Shown: positions 18,401-26,814, numbered from the stretch's first letter. The stretch is DNA of 64,000 nucleotides from Leeuwenhoekiella sp. (GCA_002708845.1 PAPI01000004.1:62001-126000); one strand, 5' to 3'. Program-made: numbers and translations. The notes: generated by a model not told the origin, from the letters alone.

Positions 18401-18429
18401 AAAAAAAAAAAGACTCTGTTGTTAGAGCC
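18401..18429 (-). terminator. Intrinsic terminator of the small minus-strand gene
   Basis: Read on the minus strand, GGCTCT, a 6-base loop AACAAC and AGAGTC form a 6-bp stem (one G-T pair) followed by a run of about 11 T. It lies 25 bases after the stop of the 34-codon ORF. Confidence 0.75.
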
Positions 18430-18453
18430 TTGATTGGAACCTGAAATAGATTT

Positions 18454-18558
18454 CTAAAAGATCGAATTTACATAGGAGACAACTGCCAGTAGACCTAGCA
18501 GAAAAATAGATACAAATAGAATGACAACCGAATAACGCCTAACCTGAATCAATTTCAT
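18454..18558 (-). CDS. Single-helix membrane peptide (34 aa), unknown
   Basis: A 34-codon ORF reading MKLIQVRRYSVVILFVSIFL then LGLLAVVSYVNSIF: a short basic N-terminus and one strong transmembrane helix of about 22 residues. The sharp hydrophobic profile, a positive-inside flank and the dedicated terminator immediately downstream argue for a real gene rather than a chance ORF. No ribosome-binding site stands out, which is normal for Bacteroidota. No family is recognised. The remaining 18559-18882 segment before rnr shows nothing else beyond AT-rich leader DNA. Confidence 0.55.
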   Translation of the reverse strand: MKLIQVRRYSVVILFVSIFLLGLLAVVSYVNSIF

Positions 18559-18882
18559 AATCAATTATTTGGAAGTTAATTACGAGATAAATTTAATATA
18601 ATTTTAACAATATAATGCTAATCATAAATTATTTAAAAATGAATTTTAGGTTAAATGAAAATCGCTAATCGGCGTATATGCTAAAGATTAACTAAATCTT
18701 TACGATTCAGATCCTTATAACTAACCTCTGAAATCGTACTTTTACAAAAATCAGTACGCTGCTAGGAGTACTGTTAAATTTCCCATACCTTGGGAAATCT
18801 TAAAAACTGAATTTTAGAAACGCTAACCTCAAAATTCTAAAATTCTATTCTTTCCAAATAAAAATTTAATACAACGCATTTA

Positions 18883-21087
18883 ATGCCAAATAAAAAAAGA
18901 AGAAGATCAAATCCCGAAATTGGGGATCTTACACAAAAAATACTTAAAATACTTAAGCGAGAACCGGGTAAGTCATTTAATCATAAGCAGATAGCTGCCA
19001 AACTTCAGGTAGATGATCCCAATAGCCGAAATCAAATTGTAAAAAATCTCTCGCAACTTCAGGCTAAAAAGCACATTAAAGAGACCGAACGCGGTAAATA
19101 TACCTTTAGTGCAGAATCTCACTATCATACCGGTACCCTTGACAGTACTACCAAAGGTGACGGATACGTTGTTGTAGAAGGGATGGAACAGGATATTTAT
19201 ATCCCAAAAAACAATATGAATAAAGCCTTAAACGGCGATACAGTTAAGGTTTACGTCTATAAGCAACGACGCAGCAAAAAGCATGAAGGTGAAATTGTAG
19301 AAATCTTAGAGCGCAAAACCAATGAATTTGTTGGAGTAGTACAAATGCAAAAGAATTTTGCTTTTGTAAATACTTCTGCTGAAGGAAAGATGCGCACCGA
19401 TGTTTTTGTACCTAAAAACAAACTCAACGGAGCTCAGGACGGGGAGAAGGTTCTGGTTAAAATAGAAGACTGGCCTGAGAAAGCCGATTCTCCTTTTGGT
19501 AAAATCATCCAGGTTTTAGGAATGCCCGGTGAACACAATACCGAAATCCATTCCATTTTAGCGCAATACGGTTTACCACACGATTTTCCGCAGGAAGTAG
19601 AATCTTTTGCTAATCAAATTGATACCAGTATTAAAGCAGAAGAAATCGGCAAGCGCCGTGATATGCGGGATGTGCTCACATTTACTATAGATCCAAAAGA
19701 TGCTAAAGATTTTGATGATGCTTTAAGTTTTCAGGTTTTGGAGAATGGAAATTATGAAGTAGGTATTCACATTGCAGATGTTTCGCATTATGTGGTTCCG
19801 GGAACCATTTTAGATGATGAGGCTTACGAGCGTGCTACTTCGGTTTATTTGGTAGATCGGGTTGTACCTATGTTACCCGAAATTTTATCAAATAATGCCT
19901 GTTCCCTTCGGCCTAATGAAGAAAAATATACCTTCTCTGCAGTATTTGAACTCGATAAATCTTCCGGAAAGGTAAAAAATCAATGGTTTGGTCGTACCGT
20001 GACCTACAGTGACGCCCGTTTTGCCTATGAAGAAGCACAACAAATTATTGAAACCCGAAGTGGTACCATTCCTGCCGAAATTTCGCTAACTGGAAAAGAA
20101 TACACCACAGATGAAGCCATAGTTGAGGCAACTTTAGAACTGGATCGTCTGGCTAAAATTATGCGTAAACAGCGTATGAAAAACGGTGCGATTTCATTTG
20201 ATAAGGTTGAAGTTAAATTCAATCTGGATGAAGATAATGATCCTGTTGGCGTATTCTTCAAAACTTCAAAAGATGCCAACAAACTGATTGAAGAGTTTAT
20301 GCTTTTGGCCAACAAAAAAGTAGCCGAATTCATTGGTAAGCAGTCGCCAAAGAAAACCTTTGTTTATCGTATTCACGATGAACCGGATGATGAAAAGCTA
20401 TCTGCATTGCAAACTATTGCCGGACGTTTTGGTTATAAAATGAATCTTAAAGATCGTAAAAGTACCACGGCATCTTTAAATAATTTGTTGAGCGATGTTT
20501 CAGGTAAAAAAGAGCAGAATTTAATTGATACGCTGGCGATTCGAACAATGAGTAAAGCGGTTTACAGTACAGATAACATTGGGCATTACGGGTTGGCTTT
20601 TGAATATTACACTCATTTTACCTCGCCTATACGTCGTTATCCTGATGTGATGGTGCACCGTTTACTACAGCATTATTTAGATCAGGGAAAATCTGCAAAC
20701 GAAGAAGAATACGAGCAAAAGTGTAAGCACAGCAGCGAGATGGAGTATTTAGCTACCAGTGCAGAGCGTGACTCGATCAAGTATATGCAGGTCAAGTTTA
20801 TGCAGGATCACAAAGATGAGACCTTCCTGGGTGTAATTTCTGGAGTGACCGAGTGGGGAATCTACGTGGAAATTGTAGATAACAAATGTGAAGGTATGAT
20901 CCGTTTACGCGATATCAAGGGCGATCATTTTGATTTTGACAGAGATCAATACGCGATAGTTGGTAGAAAAACCAAACAGGTAATCACCCTGGGCGATGAG
21001 GTTTATGTAAAGGTTAAAGAGGCAGATCTGGTTAAAAAGCACCTCGATTTTACACTGGTAAGTGTGAAATCTGCAGTTGAAGATTAA
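18883..21087 (+). CDS. rnr: Ribonuclease R (3'-5' exoribonuclease)
   Basis: A 734-residue processive exoribonuclease of the RNB family that degrades structured RNA and takes part in ribosome quality control. The order is N-terminal winged-helix (about 1-75), cold-shock-type OB domains (about 80-220), RNB catalytic domain beginning near residue 225 with IDPKDAKDFDDA (D270, D276, D278, D279 the Mg2+ ligands), HYGLAFEYYTHFTSPIRRYP further on, and a C-terminal S1 domain (FLGVISGVTEWGIYVEI). Length and order fit RNase R. It is monocistronic or leads into the DUF2807 gene 59 bases later. Confidence 0.97.
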   Translation: MPNKKRRRSNPEIGDLTQKILKILKREPGKSFNHKQIAAKLQVDDPNSRNQIVKNLSQLQAKKHIKETERGKYTFSAESHYHTGTLDSTTKGDGYVVVEGMEQDIYIPKNNMNKALNGDTVKVYVYKQRRSKKHEGEIVEILERKTNEFVGVVQMQKNFAFVNTSAEGKMRTDVFVPKNKLNGAQDGEKVLVKIEDWPEKADSPFGKIIQVLGMPGEHNTEIHSILAQYGLPHDFPQEVESFANQIDTSIKAEEIGKRRDMRDVLTFTIDPKDAKDFDDALSFQVLENGNYEVGIHIADVSHYVVPGTILDDEAYERATSVYLVDRVVPMLPEILSNNACSLRPNEEKYTFSAVFELDKSSGKVKNQWFGRTVTYSDARFAYEEAQQIIETRSGTIPAEISLTGKEYTTDEAIVEATLELDRLAKIMRKQRMKNGAISFDKVEVKFNLDEDNDPVGVFFKTSKDANKLIEEFMLLANKKVAEFIGKQSPKKTFVYRIHDEPDDEKLSALQTIAGRFGYKMNLKDRKSTTASLNNLLSDVSGKKEQNLIDTLAIRTMSKAVYSTDNIGHYGLAFEYYTHFTSPIRRYPDVMVHRLLQHYLDQGKSANEEEYEQKCKHSSEMEYLATSAERDSIKYMQVKFMQDHKDETFLGVISGVTEWGIYVEIVDNKCEGMIRLRDIKGDHFDFDRDQYAIVGRKTKQVITLGDEVYVKVKEADLVKKHLDFTLVSVKSAVED

Positions 21088-21146
21088 GCAACTGTAACAA
21101 ACAGTTTTTGGTTTTGTCTTTAAAACAGACTAAAATTTTTAGAATT

Positions 21147-21821
21147 ATGAAAAATCAATTTGTACTACTGTTTATAATGCTCACGTGTGCGCTAAGTGCA
21201 CAGGAAAAGGTTGAAAATATCGGAGATTTTACCGAAGTCAAAGTTTTTGACCGGATGCGTGTTAACCTGATCAAATCTGATGAGAACAAAGTGATTTTAA
21301 AGGGTAGGGATACCGAAGATATTGAGCTTGTTAACAAAGATGGTATTCTTAAAATACGTATGGATATCGATAAGATTTTTGACGGAAACGAGACTTTTGT
21401 TGAGGTATATTTCAACAATTTGAAGGTCATAGATGGCAACGAAGGTGCAGAAATCAACATCAATGAACTTTTGGAGCAGGATGAGATTGAAATACGGGTA
21501 CAGGAAGGAGCACGGGTTACAGCCGGTATTGATGTAGAATCTGCAACCTTGCGAGCGGTAACTGGTGGTATTATACGAATAAATGGGAGTGCACGTTCTC
21601 AAAATGTCGAGATAAACACCGGTGGAATTTACAATGGAAAAAACTTGGAAACCACAGATACTCAAATACGTATACAAGCCGGCGGTGAGGCGGAGATTTT
21701 TGCAAGAAGAACTGCTGATATTAAACTAAGAGCTGGTGGTGACGTTTACGTCTATGGGAATCCTACCGAATTAATAAAAGATAAATTTATTGGAGGTCGG
21801 GTAAGGCTAATGAACAACTAG
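21147..21821 (+). CDS. Exported DUF2807 (auto-transporter-like head GIN) domain protein
   Basis: A 224-residue exported protein. Starting at the ATG at 21147 gives a standard signal peptide MKNQFVLLFIMLTCALSAQ; the longer in-frame extension upstream lacks this logic. The mature part is built of short repeated beta-turns (VKVFDRMRVNLIKSD, ILKIRMDIDKI, VYFNNLKVIDGNEGAEINI, ARVTAGIDVESATLRAVTGG) that suggest a right-handed beta-helix, as in DUF2807 proteins of Bacteroidota. These are thought to be periplasmic or surface proteins of unknown role. Confidence 0.85.
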   Translation: MKNQFVLLFIMLTCALSAQEKVENIGDFTEVKVFDRMRVNLIKSDENKVILKGRDTEDIELVNKDGILKIRMDIDKIFDGNETFVEVYFNNLKVIDGNEGAEININELLEQDEIEIRVQEGARVTAGIDVESATLRAVTGGIIRINGSARSQNVEINTGGIYNGKNLETTDTQIRIQAGGEAEIFARRTADIKLRAGGDVYVYGNPTELIKDKFIGGRVRLMNN

Positions 21822-21862
21822 CAGGCATCAGCGTATCAAAGCAGGTATTCGGTCATTTTAAT

Positions 21863-21870
21863 TATTTTTG
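21863..21870 (+). promoter_or_regulatory. Candidate -7 promoter element for the LysE-family gene
   Basis: TATTTTTG matches TAnnTTTG, 111 bases before the LysE-family start, inside a 159-base gap. Motif evidence only. Confidence 0.35.
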
Positions 21871-21980
21871 CAGGGATAAACCTAAATTCTTTTAGGTTTT
21901 AAAGAAATTATCGAGGTTGTTTTCCTAATTTGACAATCTTTAATCCCGCAGTTTTGCGAAAAGACTTTTGATACTCTTAA

Positions 21981-22691
21981 ATGCTACAAGACCTCTCAAC
22001 AGCGATTCCTCTGGGTTTTTTACTTGCATTCTTAGTTGGTCCCGTGTTTTTTGTATTGTTAGAAACAGCTGCTTTAAAAGGTTTTAGAGCGGCTTTCGTT
22101 TTTGATATAGGTGTCGTTTGTGCAGATACGATTTTTATTTTAATCGCCTATTTCAGTACAAATCAATTGCTTGATAAGCTTAAAGATGATCCTGCATTGT
22201 ATGTTTTTGGTGGAATGCTGCTATCAGTTTACGGAGTAATTTCATTTTTACGAGTGCGTAAAAATAAGCTTGATGATGATGAGCATCCTACCGTCATTAT
22301 GAGTAAACGCAATTATATAGGGCTCTTTGTGAAAGGCTTTCTACTCAATTTTATCAATATTGGTGTTTTAGGATTTTGGCTGGTAATCCTTATTTCTGCA
22401 GGACCTGCATTGGATATGAATCCAGACCGGCTGCTGGTTTTCTTCGGGGTAATTCTCCTGACCTATCTGATTATTGATATTTTCAAAATTCTTTTAGCCA
22501 AAAAATTGCGAAGCAAACTAACTCCAACACGTATAGCCCGCATCAAGCAGGGTATAAGCATACTGATGTTACTTTTTGGACTTCTATTAATTTCTAAGGG
22601 AATTTTTCCTTCAGAAGTGCATCAGTTAGAAAAACGTATAGAAGAAATTACGCCTGAAAATCAGTTTGGGATAGATAGTCTGGATCTTTAA
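21981..22691 (+). CDS. LysE/RhtB family exporter
   Basis: A 236-residue inner-membrane protein with about six transmembrane helices. The N-terminus has the family pattern PLGFLLAFLVGPVFFVLLET with the conserved G-P of helix 1, and GFRAAFVFDIGVVCADTIFI for the following helices. LysE/RhtB proteins export amino acids or similar small molecules by proton exchange; the substrate is not evident. A short hydrophilic tail follows the last helix (EKRIEEITPENQ). It stands alone between the DUF2807 gene and the tRNA-Cys region. Confidence 0.85.
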   Translation: MLQDLSTAIPLGFLLAFLVGPVFFVLLETAALKGFRAAFVFDIGVVCADTIFILIAYFSTNQLLDKLKDDPALYVFGGMLLSVYGVISFLRVRKNKLDDDEHPTVIMSKRNYIGLFVKGFLLNFINIGVLGFWLVILISAGPALDMNPDRLLVFFGVILLTYLIIDIFKILLAKKLRSKLTPTRIARIKQGISILMLLFGLLLISKGIFPSEVHQLEKRIEEITPENQFGIDSLDL

Positions 22692-22760
22692 TAATTTTAA
22701 GATGACATGTATCAAGATTTCCTGAATCACTGCTTTCTAGTTTAAACGGGAATGTATTTA

Positions 22761-22840
22761 AAATAAAAAACCCTTCCGGTTAAGAAGGGTCTTTGTTGAG
22801 GTTTCGAGAGTCCCGAAGTTTCGGGAGACCCGCTATACGT
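22761..22840 (-). pseudogene. Decayed partial copy of tRNA-Cys 3' end plus its terminator
   Basis: The stretch 22761-22813 repeats 22861-22910 almost base for base: A-run, terminator hairpin CCCTTC...GAAGGGT, CTTTGTTGAGG and the start of the acceptor/T-arm. After TCGAGAG the copy loses the T-loop: a palindrome TCCCGAA-GT-TTCGGGA (22811-22826) stands in its place, then CCGCTaTACGT resumes the tRNA sequence before similarity stops. It cannot fold into a tRNA, and the 5' half is missing. It is best read as a relic of a tandem tRNA-Cys duplication or of an integration/excision event at the tRNA 3' end. Confidence 0.6.
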
Positions 22841-22864
22841 TTCCCACATTAAATAATTTCAAAT

Positions 22865-22889
22865 AAAAAACCCTTCTGTTGAGAAGGGT
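22865..22889 (-). terminator. Terminator of tRNA-Cys
   Basis: On the minus strand ACCCTTC, loop TCAACA and GAAGGGT followed by TTTTTT, 9 bases downstream of the tRNA 3' end. Confidence 0.8.
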
Positions 22890-22897
22890 CTTTGTTG

Positions 22898-22968
22898 AGG
22901 TGTCGAGCGGATTCGAACCGCTGTACGTGGTGTTGCAGACCACTGCCTAGCCACTCGGCCACGACACC
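22898..22968 (-). tRNA. tRNA-Cys (anticodon GCA)
   Basis: The minus strand folds into a cloverleaf: acceptor GGTGTCG/CGACACC, D-arm GCC...GGC, anticodon arm GTGGT-CTGCAAC-ACCAC with anticodon GCA, T-arm AGCGG-ATTCGAA-CCGCT. The discriminator base is T (U73), an identity element for cysteine. The CCA end is not encoded (CA only), as in many Bacteroidota tRNAs. It is transcribed towards its terminator and away from folB. Confidence 0.95.
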
Positions 22969-23019
22969 CTTTTTATTCAGGACTGCAAATTTAAGTTTTT
23001 TCTTTAGATAATAAAGGGA

Positions 23020-23376
23020 TTAACGCTTTTTAGTAAGGGTAACCCCAACTGAAGCCACATCACCACCTATTGGCGGATTTATTTTACGTACCGTTACTGT
23101 AGCTTTTTTAAGTTCGGGAATCTCCAGAAATGAACGATCTAATATGCGCTGGCCCACGTGTTCCAGCAATTTTGAGCGTTGTGCCATCTCTTCTTTAATA
23201 ATTTTATTCAGATGCACATAGTCTACCGTATCAGCGAGTTCATCAGTCACAGCAGGTTTGGTGAGATTTGATTTCACCTTAAGATCTACCAGATAATCAG
23301 ACCCTATCTGACCTTCTTCAATTAAACAACCATGGTAAGCGTAAACCTTTACTTTATTGAGTTTTATAATTCCCAT
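23020..23376 (-). CDS. folB: Dihydroneopterin aldolase
   Basis: A 118-residue enzyme of folate synthesis that cleaves 7,8-dihydroneopterin to 6-hydroxymethyl-dihydropterin and glycolaldehyde. The N-terminus LNKVKVYAYHGCLIEEG holds the conserved (A)YHG with the following acidic residues, DTVDYVHL provides the Tyr of the active site, and KATVTVRKINPPIGGDVASV is the characteristic C-terminal strand with the Lys and the P-P-I turn. Monocistronic on the minus strand upstream of tRNA-Cys, with which it could share a transcript. Confidence 0.93.
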   Translation of the reverse strand: MGIIKLNKVKVYAYHGCLIEEGQIGSDYLVDLKVKSNLTKPAVTDELADTVDYVHLNKIIKEEMAQRSKLLEHVGQRILDRSFLEIPELKKATVTVRKINPPIGGDVASVGVTLTKKR

Positions 23377-23562
23377 TTTCTTTTTCAGATTAATTCTTCA
23401 GTAGTTTTCTGACCTTGAAGTAGTACAAAGATATTACATAAGCCTATCCTTAAATAAATAACTAAAGTTTTAATACCCTTTAGCAAGGCTGAAGCACTGC
23501 TATTTTTACTAATTTTACCCACTTACAGGCAGGGTAATCGCCGGTTGTAATTTGATAAATTT

Positions 23563-25593
23563 ATGGCAGAAGAATATGTAGCGCTCAATTTTTTAGAGCA
23601 AATCGTAGAAGAAGATATTAAGAACGGTTTCCCAGAATCCAGTTTAAGGTTTCGGTTTCCTCCAGAGCCAAATGGTTATTTGCATATAGGCCACTGTAAA
23701 GCGATATGTATCAGTTTTGGTTTGGGCGAAAAATACAATGCACCGGTCAATTTGAGATTTGACGACACCAATCCATCAAAAGAGGAGCAGGAGTATGTTG
23801 ATGCGATTCAGGAAGATATCAAATGGCTAGGTTTTAAATGGGATCAGGTTTGTTATTCTTCAGACTACTTTCAACAGTTATACGACTGGGCCATTCAGCT
23901 TATAAAAGAAGGTAAAGCCTATGTAGATTCGCAATCTAGCGAAGCTATGGCTGAACAAAAAGGAACACCAACAGAACCGGGTACAAAAAGTCCTTACAGG
24001 GATCGTTCGGTTGAAGAAAACCTGCAGCTTTTTGAGCAAATGAAAAATGGGGAGTTCCCTGAGGGCGTTCATGTGCTTCGGGCTAAAATTGATATGACTT
24101 CGCCCAATATGCTTTTACGTGATCCATTAATGTATCGCGTAATAAACAAAGCTCATCATCGTACCGGTAATACCTGGCACATTTACCCGATGTACGACTG
24201 GGCTCACGGAGAAAGTGATTATTTAGAACAAATTTCCCACAGTTTATGCTCGCTTGAATTTAAGCCACACAGACCGCTTTATGAGTGGTTCGTAGATCAC
24301 GTGTATACAGATGGGGTAAAACCCAAACAACGTGAGTTTGCGCGGCTCAATTTAAGTTATACCATTATGAGTAAGCGCAAGCTGCTCAGACTTGTAGAGG
24401 AGGGTATTGTAAGTGGCTGGGATGACCCGCGCATGCCCACCATTTCGGCATTAAGACGTAGAGGTTATACTCCAGCTTCAATCAAGAATTTTATAGATAC
24501 GGTAGGTGTTGCCAAGCGTGAGAATGTTATTGATGTTTCATTGCTTGAATTCAACGTACGCGAAGATTTGAATAAAACCGCGCCGCGTGTGATGGCTGTT
24601 TTAGATCCTGTAAAGTTGATAATTGACAATTATCCTGAGGATAAAGTAGAATGGCTTGAGGCCGAAAATAACCCGGAAGATGAAAGTGCTGGTTACCGAA
24701 AAGTGCCTTTTTCTAAAGTACTATACATTGAAAAAGATGACTTTAAAGAACAGGCAAATAGTAAATACTTCAGACTTTCATTAGGTAAAGAAGTAAGGCT
24801 CAAAAACGCTTATATAATTAAAGGAGAATCCGTAGTTAAAGACGATCAGGGCAATATAACTCAAATACACTGTACTTATGATGCTGATTCACAAAGTGGA
24901 AGTGGAACAGAGGCCAGTTTGCGCAAGGTAAAGGGTACCTTGCATTGGGTGTCTGTTGATCATGCGATAGAAGCTGAAGTACGTCTCTACGATAGGTTGT
25001 TTAACCACGAGTCACCTGATGGAGATAAAGAGGTTGATTTTATGCAGCATCTTAACCCTAAATCTTTGGAAGTTATAACAGGTTATCTTGAACCCAGTCT
25101 TGCCGAAGTATCACCTTATGAGAGTTTCCAGTTTCAACGCATAGGCTATTTTAATGTTGACAAGGAAAGTACATCTGATAAATTAGTATTCAACAGAACA
25201 GTGGGTCTTCGCGATACATGGGCAAAAGTGGCTTCTAAATCAGAAGATCAGAAAACCCCTCAGGTTCAGCAAAAGAAAAACATCCCGCAGATTCCGGCTT
25301 TAAACGAAATTAAAAAAGTGGGTAAAAAACTGGCTCAAATTCCAGATGAAAAGCGGGTAAAAGCTGTCACTCGTATTCGTGAGTTGGCAAAAGACGTTGA
25401 TTATGAAGAGCTAAAAGAGCTCTTTAATACTTCGGCTAAAAAGGTAGGAACACGCCTGGCGGTTTTAGAGACCTTAATCGTCTTAATCAAGTTTGATAAA
25501 GTGGATGCAAAAGATCAGGAAGTTGCAGATTATTTGGAAGAAATGAGAACTTCTGGAGAACCACTTCTTGAAGAATCAGCTAAAGGCTTATAA
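23563..25593 (+). CDS. glnS: Glutaminyl-tRNA synthetase with C-terminal extension
   Basis: A 676-residue class I synthetase that charges tRNA-Gln directly. HIGH motif at residues 41-44 (PPEPNGYLHIGH) and the KMSKS equivalent MSKRK at 269-273; VLRAKIDMTSPNM is a GlnRS-specific block. The catalytic and anticodon-binding beta-barrel parts end near residue 557, the usual end for bacterial GlnRS (E. coli 554). About 119 further residues follow: a Lys/Gln linker and an all-helical domain (EKRVKAVTRIRELAKDVDYE, FNTSAKKVGTRLAVLETLIV). This tail does not look like the YqeY domain fused to GlnRS in some other phyla. A strong terminator follows. Confidence 0.96.
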   Translation: MAEEYVALNFLEQIVEEDIKNGFPESSLRFRFPPEPNGYLHIGHCKAICISFGLGEKYNAPVNLRFDDTNPSKEEQEYVDAIQEDIKWLGFKWDQVCYSSDYFQQLYDWAIQLIKEGKAYVDSQSSEAMAEQKGTPTEPGTKSPYRDRSVEENLQLFEQMKNGEFPEGVHVLRAKIDMTSPNMLLRDPLMYRVINKAHHRTGNTWHIYPMYDWAHGESDYLEQISHSLCSLEFKPHRPLYEWFVDHVYTDGVKPKQREFARLNLSYTIMSKRKLLRLVEEGIVSGWDDPRMPTISALRRRGYTPASIKNFIDTVGVAKRENVIDVSLLEFNVREDLNKTAPRVMAVLDPVKLIIDNYPEDKVEWLEAENNPEDESAGYRKVPFSKVLYIEKDDFKEQANSKYFRLSLGKEVRLKNAYIIKGESVVKDDQGNITQIHCTYDADSQSGSGTEASLRKVKGTLHWVSVDHAIEAEVRLYDRLFNHESPDGDKEVDFMQHLNPKSLEVITGYLEPSLAEVSPYESFQFQRIGYFNVDKESTSDKLVFNRTVGLRDTWAKVASKSEDQKTPQVQQKKNIPQIPALNEIKKVGKKLAQIPDEKRVKAVTRIRELAKDVDYEELKELFNTSAKKVGTRLAVLETLIVLIKFDKVDAKDQEVADYLEEMRTSGEPLLEESAKGL

Positions 25594-25613
25594 ACTAAAG
25601 AATCAGAAAGAGC

Positions 25614-25640
25614 AAAAAAGGATCATAATGATCCTTTTTT
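25614..25640 (+). terminator. Intrinsic terminator after glnS
   Basis: AAAAAAGGATCAT/ATGATCCTTTTTT, a near-perfect palindrome with T-run, 20 bases after the glnS stop. Confidence 0.88.
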
Positions 25641-25708
25641 AGCATTCCTTTAAGGTTAATAGTCAATTTATTAACCGGTTATTAACGGAGAAAAGACGCA
25701 TAGGTCTT

Positions 25709-25716
25709 TACCTTTG
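25709..25716 (+). promoter_or_regulatory. Candidate -7 promoter element for the YtxH-holin unit
   Basis: TACCTTTG matches TAnnTTTG, 24 bases before the YtxH start, directly after the glnS terminator, so a promoter is required here. Confidence 0.55.
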
Positions 25717-25740
25717 ACAGGAACAAAAATCTAAATTATC

Positions 25741-26115
25741 ATGTCAAAAACAGGAAATACAATTTTAGCTTTAGTAACAGGTGCAGCAATAGGTGCAGGT
25801 CTTGGACTTCTTTATGCTCCTGAGAGTGGGGATAAAACCAGAAAGAAAATTTCAAAAAATGCTAAAGAGACAAAGAGAAAACTAGAAAAGCAAATTAACG
25901 AAACTTCTGAGCAATTGTCTGCTTCTGCAAAACAAGCTAAAAAGTCTTTTGACTCCAAGCTTGAAGATACCTTGAAAACAGCAAGTTCTAAAGCTGACGA
26001 TATATTGGTAAGTATGGAAAAGAAGCTTGAAGAGCTCCGTAAAAAGAATGCCAAAGGATCACAGGAAGTTGTAAACGAAGTGAAAGATATTGACGTGCCA
26101 ACTGCAAAAGCATAA
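25741..26115 (+). CDS. YtxH domain-containing protein
   Basis: A 124-residue protein with one N-terminal helix in the YtxH pattern (ILALVTGAAIGAGLGLLYAP, then ESGDKTRKKI), followed by a long charged amphipathic/coiled-coil region rich in Lys, Glu and Ser. YtxH proteins are general-stress-associated and membrane-anchored; biochemical role unknown. First gene of a three-gene unit (6-base and 2-base gaps) with a holin-like protein and a 78-residue protein, an arrangement that suggests a joint envelope or osmotic-stress function. Confidence 0.88.
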   Translation: MSKTGNTILALVTGAAIGAGLGLLYAPESGDKTRKKISKNAKETKRKLEKQINETSEQLSASAKQAKKSFDSKLEDTLKTASSKADDILVSMEKKLEELRKKNAKGSQEVVNEVKDIDVPTAKA

Positions 26116-26121
26116 GCACAT

Positions 26122-26520
26122 ATGTCTATATTCAACTTTTCAGAAAATATAAGTAAAGTATCTGATGATGCTAAGAAGTATCTAGATAGTAGTCTTGAGT
26201 ACTACAAATTAGATAGTTTCAAAAAAATGATGAATGGTGCTGTATCTCTGGTCAACCTTTTAGTTAGTGGCAGCATCTTTTTGATTTTCCTACTGTTCAT
26301 TTCGGTAGGTATAGCGATATCAATTGGTGAATCATTAGGAACGATGAGTTACGGTTACTTTATAGTTGCCGGATTTTACCTTTTGATATTTATACTTTAC
26401 AAATTATTTGGTAAACCCCTTACAACTGAAATCGTTCTTAAAAAATATTCTAAGGTATTCTTTAATGAATCAACTCAGGAAGACGTTTTGGACGAAGAAT
26501 TTAAGCATTTAGAAAAGTAA
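26122..26520 (+). CDS. Phage-holin-3-like (Actinobacterial holin type) membrane protein
   Basis: A 132-residue protein with two adjacent transmembrane helices: residues about 42-70 (LVSGSIFLIFLLFISVGIAI) and 75-98 (GYFIVAGFYLLIFILYKLFG), preceded by an amphipathic N-terminus and followed by a charged tail. This is the layout of the Phage_holin_3_6/YqjE-like superfamily found in chromosomal stress operons. There are no phage genes around, so it is a housekeeping membrane protein, not a lysis factor. Middle gene of the YtxH trio. Confidence 0.8.
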   Translation: MSIFNFSENISKVSDDAKKYLDSSLEYYKLDSFKKMMNGAVSLVNLLVSGSIFLIFLLFISVGIAISIGESLGTMSYGYFIVAGFYLLIFILYKLFGKPLTTEIVLKKYSKVFFNESTQEDVLDEEFKHLEK

Positions 26521-26522
26521 TT

Positions 26523-26759
26523 ATGAAAGTCTATAAATCATTCGATCAGATCGATCACGATCTAAAAATACTTAAGCTTCAGCAACAGATAGATGAAGAA
26601 ACGCTTAAGCTGAGTATTAATGATGTTAAGAGTTCCTTTTCACCGGTAAGTCTTATTGCCGGTTCCTTAGGTGCAATTGTTCAGAAAGCTATTGTAGTTA
26701 AAACAGTAAATAAGCTTTTAGGCATTAAGAAAGTAAAAGTTAAGAATGTAGAAGATTAA
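26523..26759 (+). CDS. Small protein of the YtxH-holin operon (DUF6327-like)
   Basis: A 78-residue protein, start 2 bases after the holin-like stop. Residues 1-40 are a charged helix (SFDQIDHDLKILKLQQQIDE); residues about 42-70 are mildly hydrophobic (SPVSLIAGSLGAIVQKAIVV) and end in a basic tail. The pattern is what I associate with the flavobacterial DUF6327 family, but I cannot verify that. Probably peripheral to or partly in the membrane and working with the two proteins upstream. A strong terminator closes the unit. Confidence 0.75.
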   Translation: MKVYKSFDQIDHDLKILKLQQQIDEETLKLSINDVKSSFSPVSLIAGSLGAIVQKAIVVKTVNKLLGIKKVKVKNVED

Positions 26760-26780
26760 GAGTCATTTATTAGGAATATT

Positions 26781-26813
26781 AAAAGCCCGGATTTTACGAT
26801 CCGGGCTTTTTTG
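26781..26813. terminator. Bidirectional terminator
   Basis: AAAAGCCCGGAT/ATCCGGGCTTTT stem with T-run; between the YtxH unit and the convergent SPFH gene ending at 26815. Confidence 0.9.
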
Positions 26814-26814
26814 A

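Noticed and set aside
22801-22840. Second functional tRNA-Cys
   Set aside because: The T-loop is replaced by a palindrome and there is no 5' half or anticodon arm.
26122-26520. Prophage remnant suggested by the holin-like gene
   Set aside because: No integrase, terminase, tail or lysis gene nearby; the YtxH neighbour and terminator-bounded unit point to a chromosomal stress operon.
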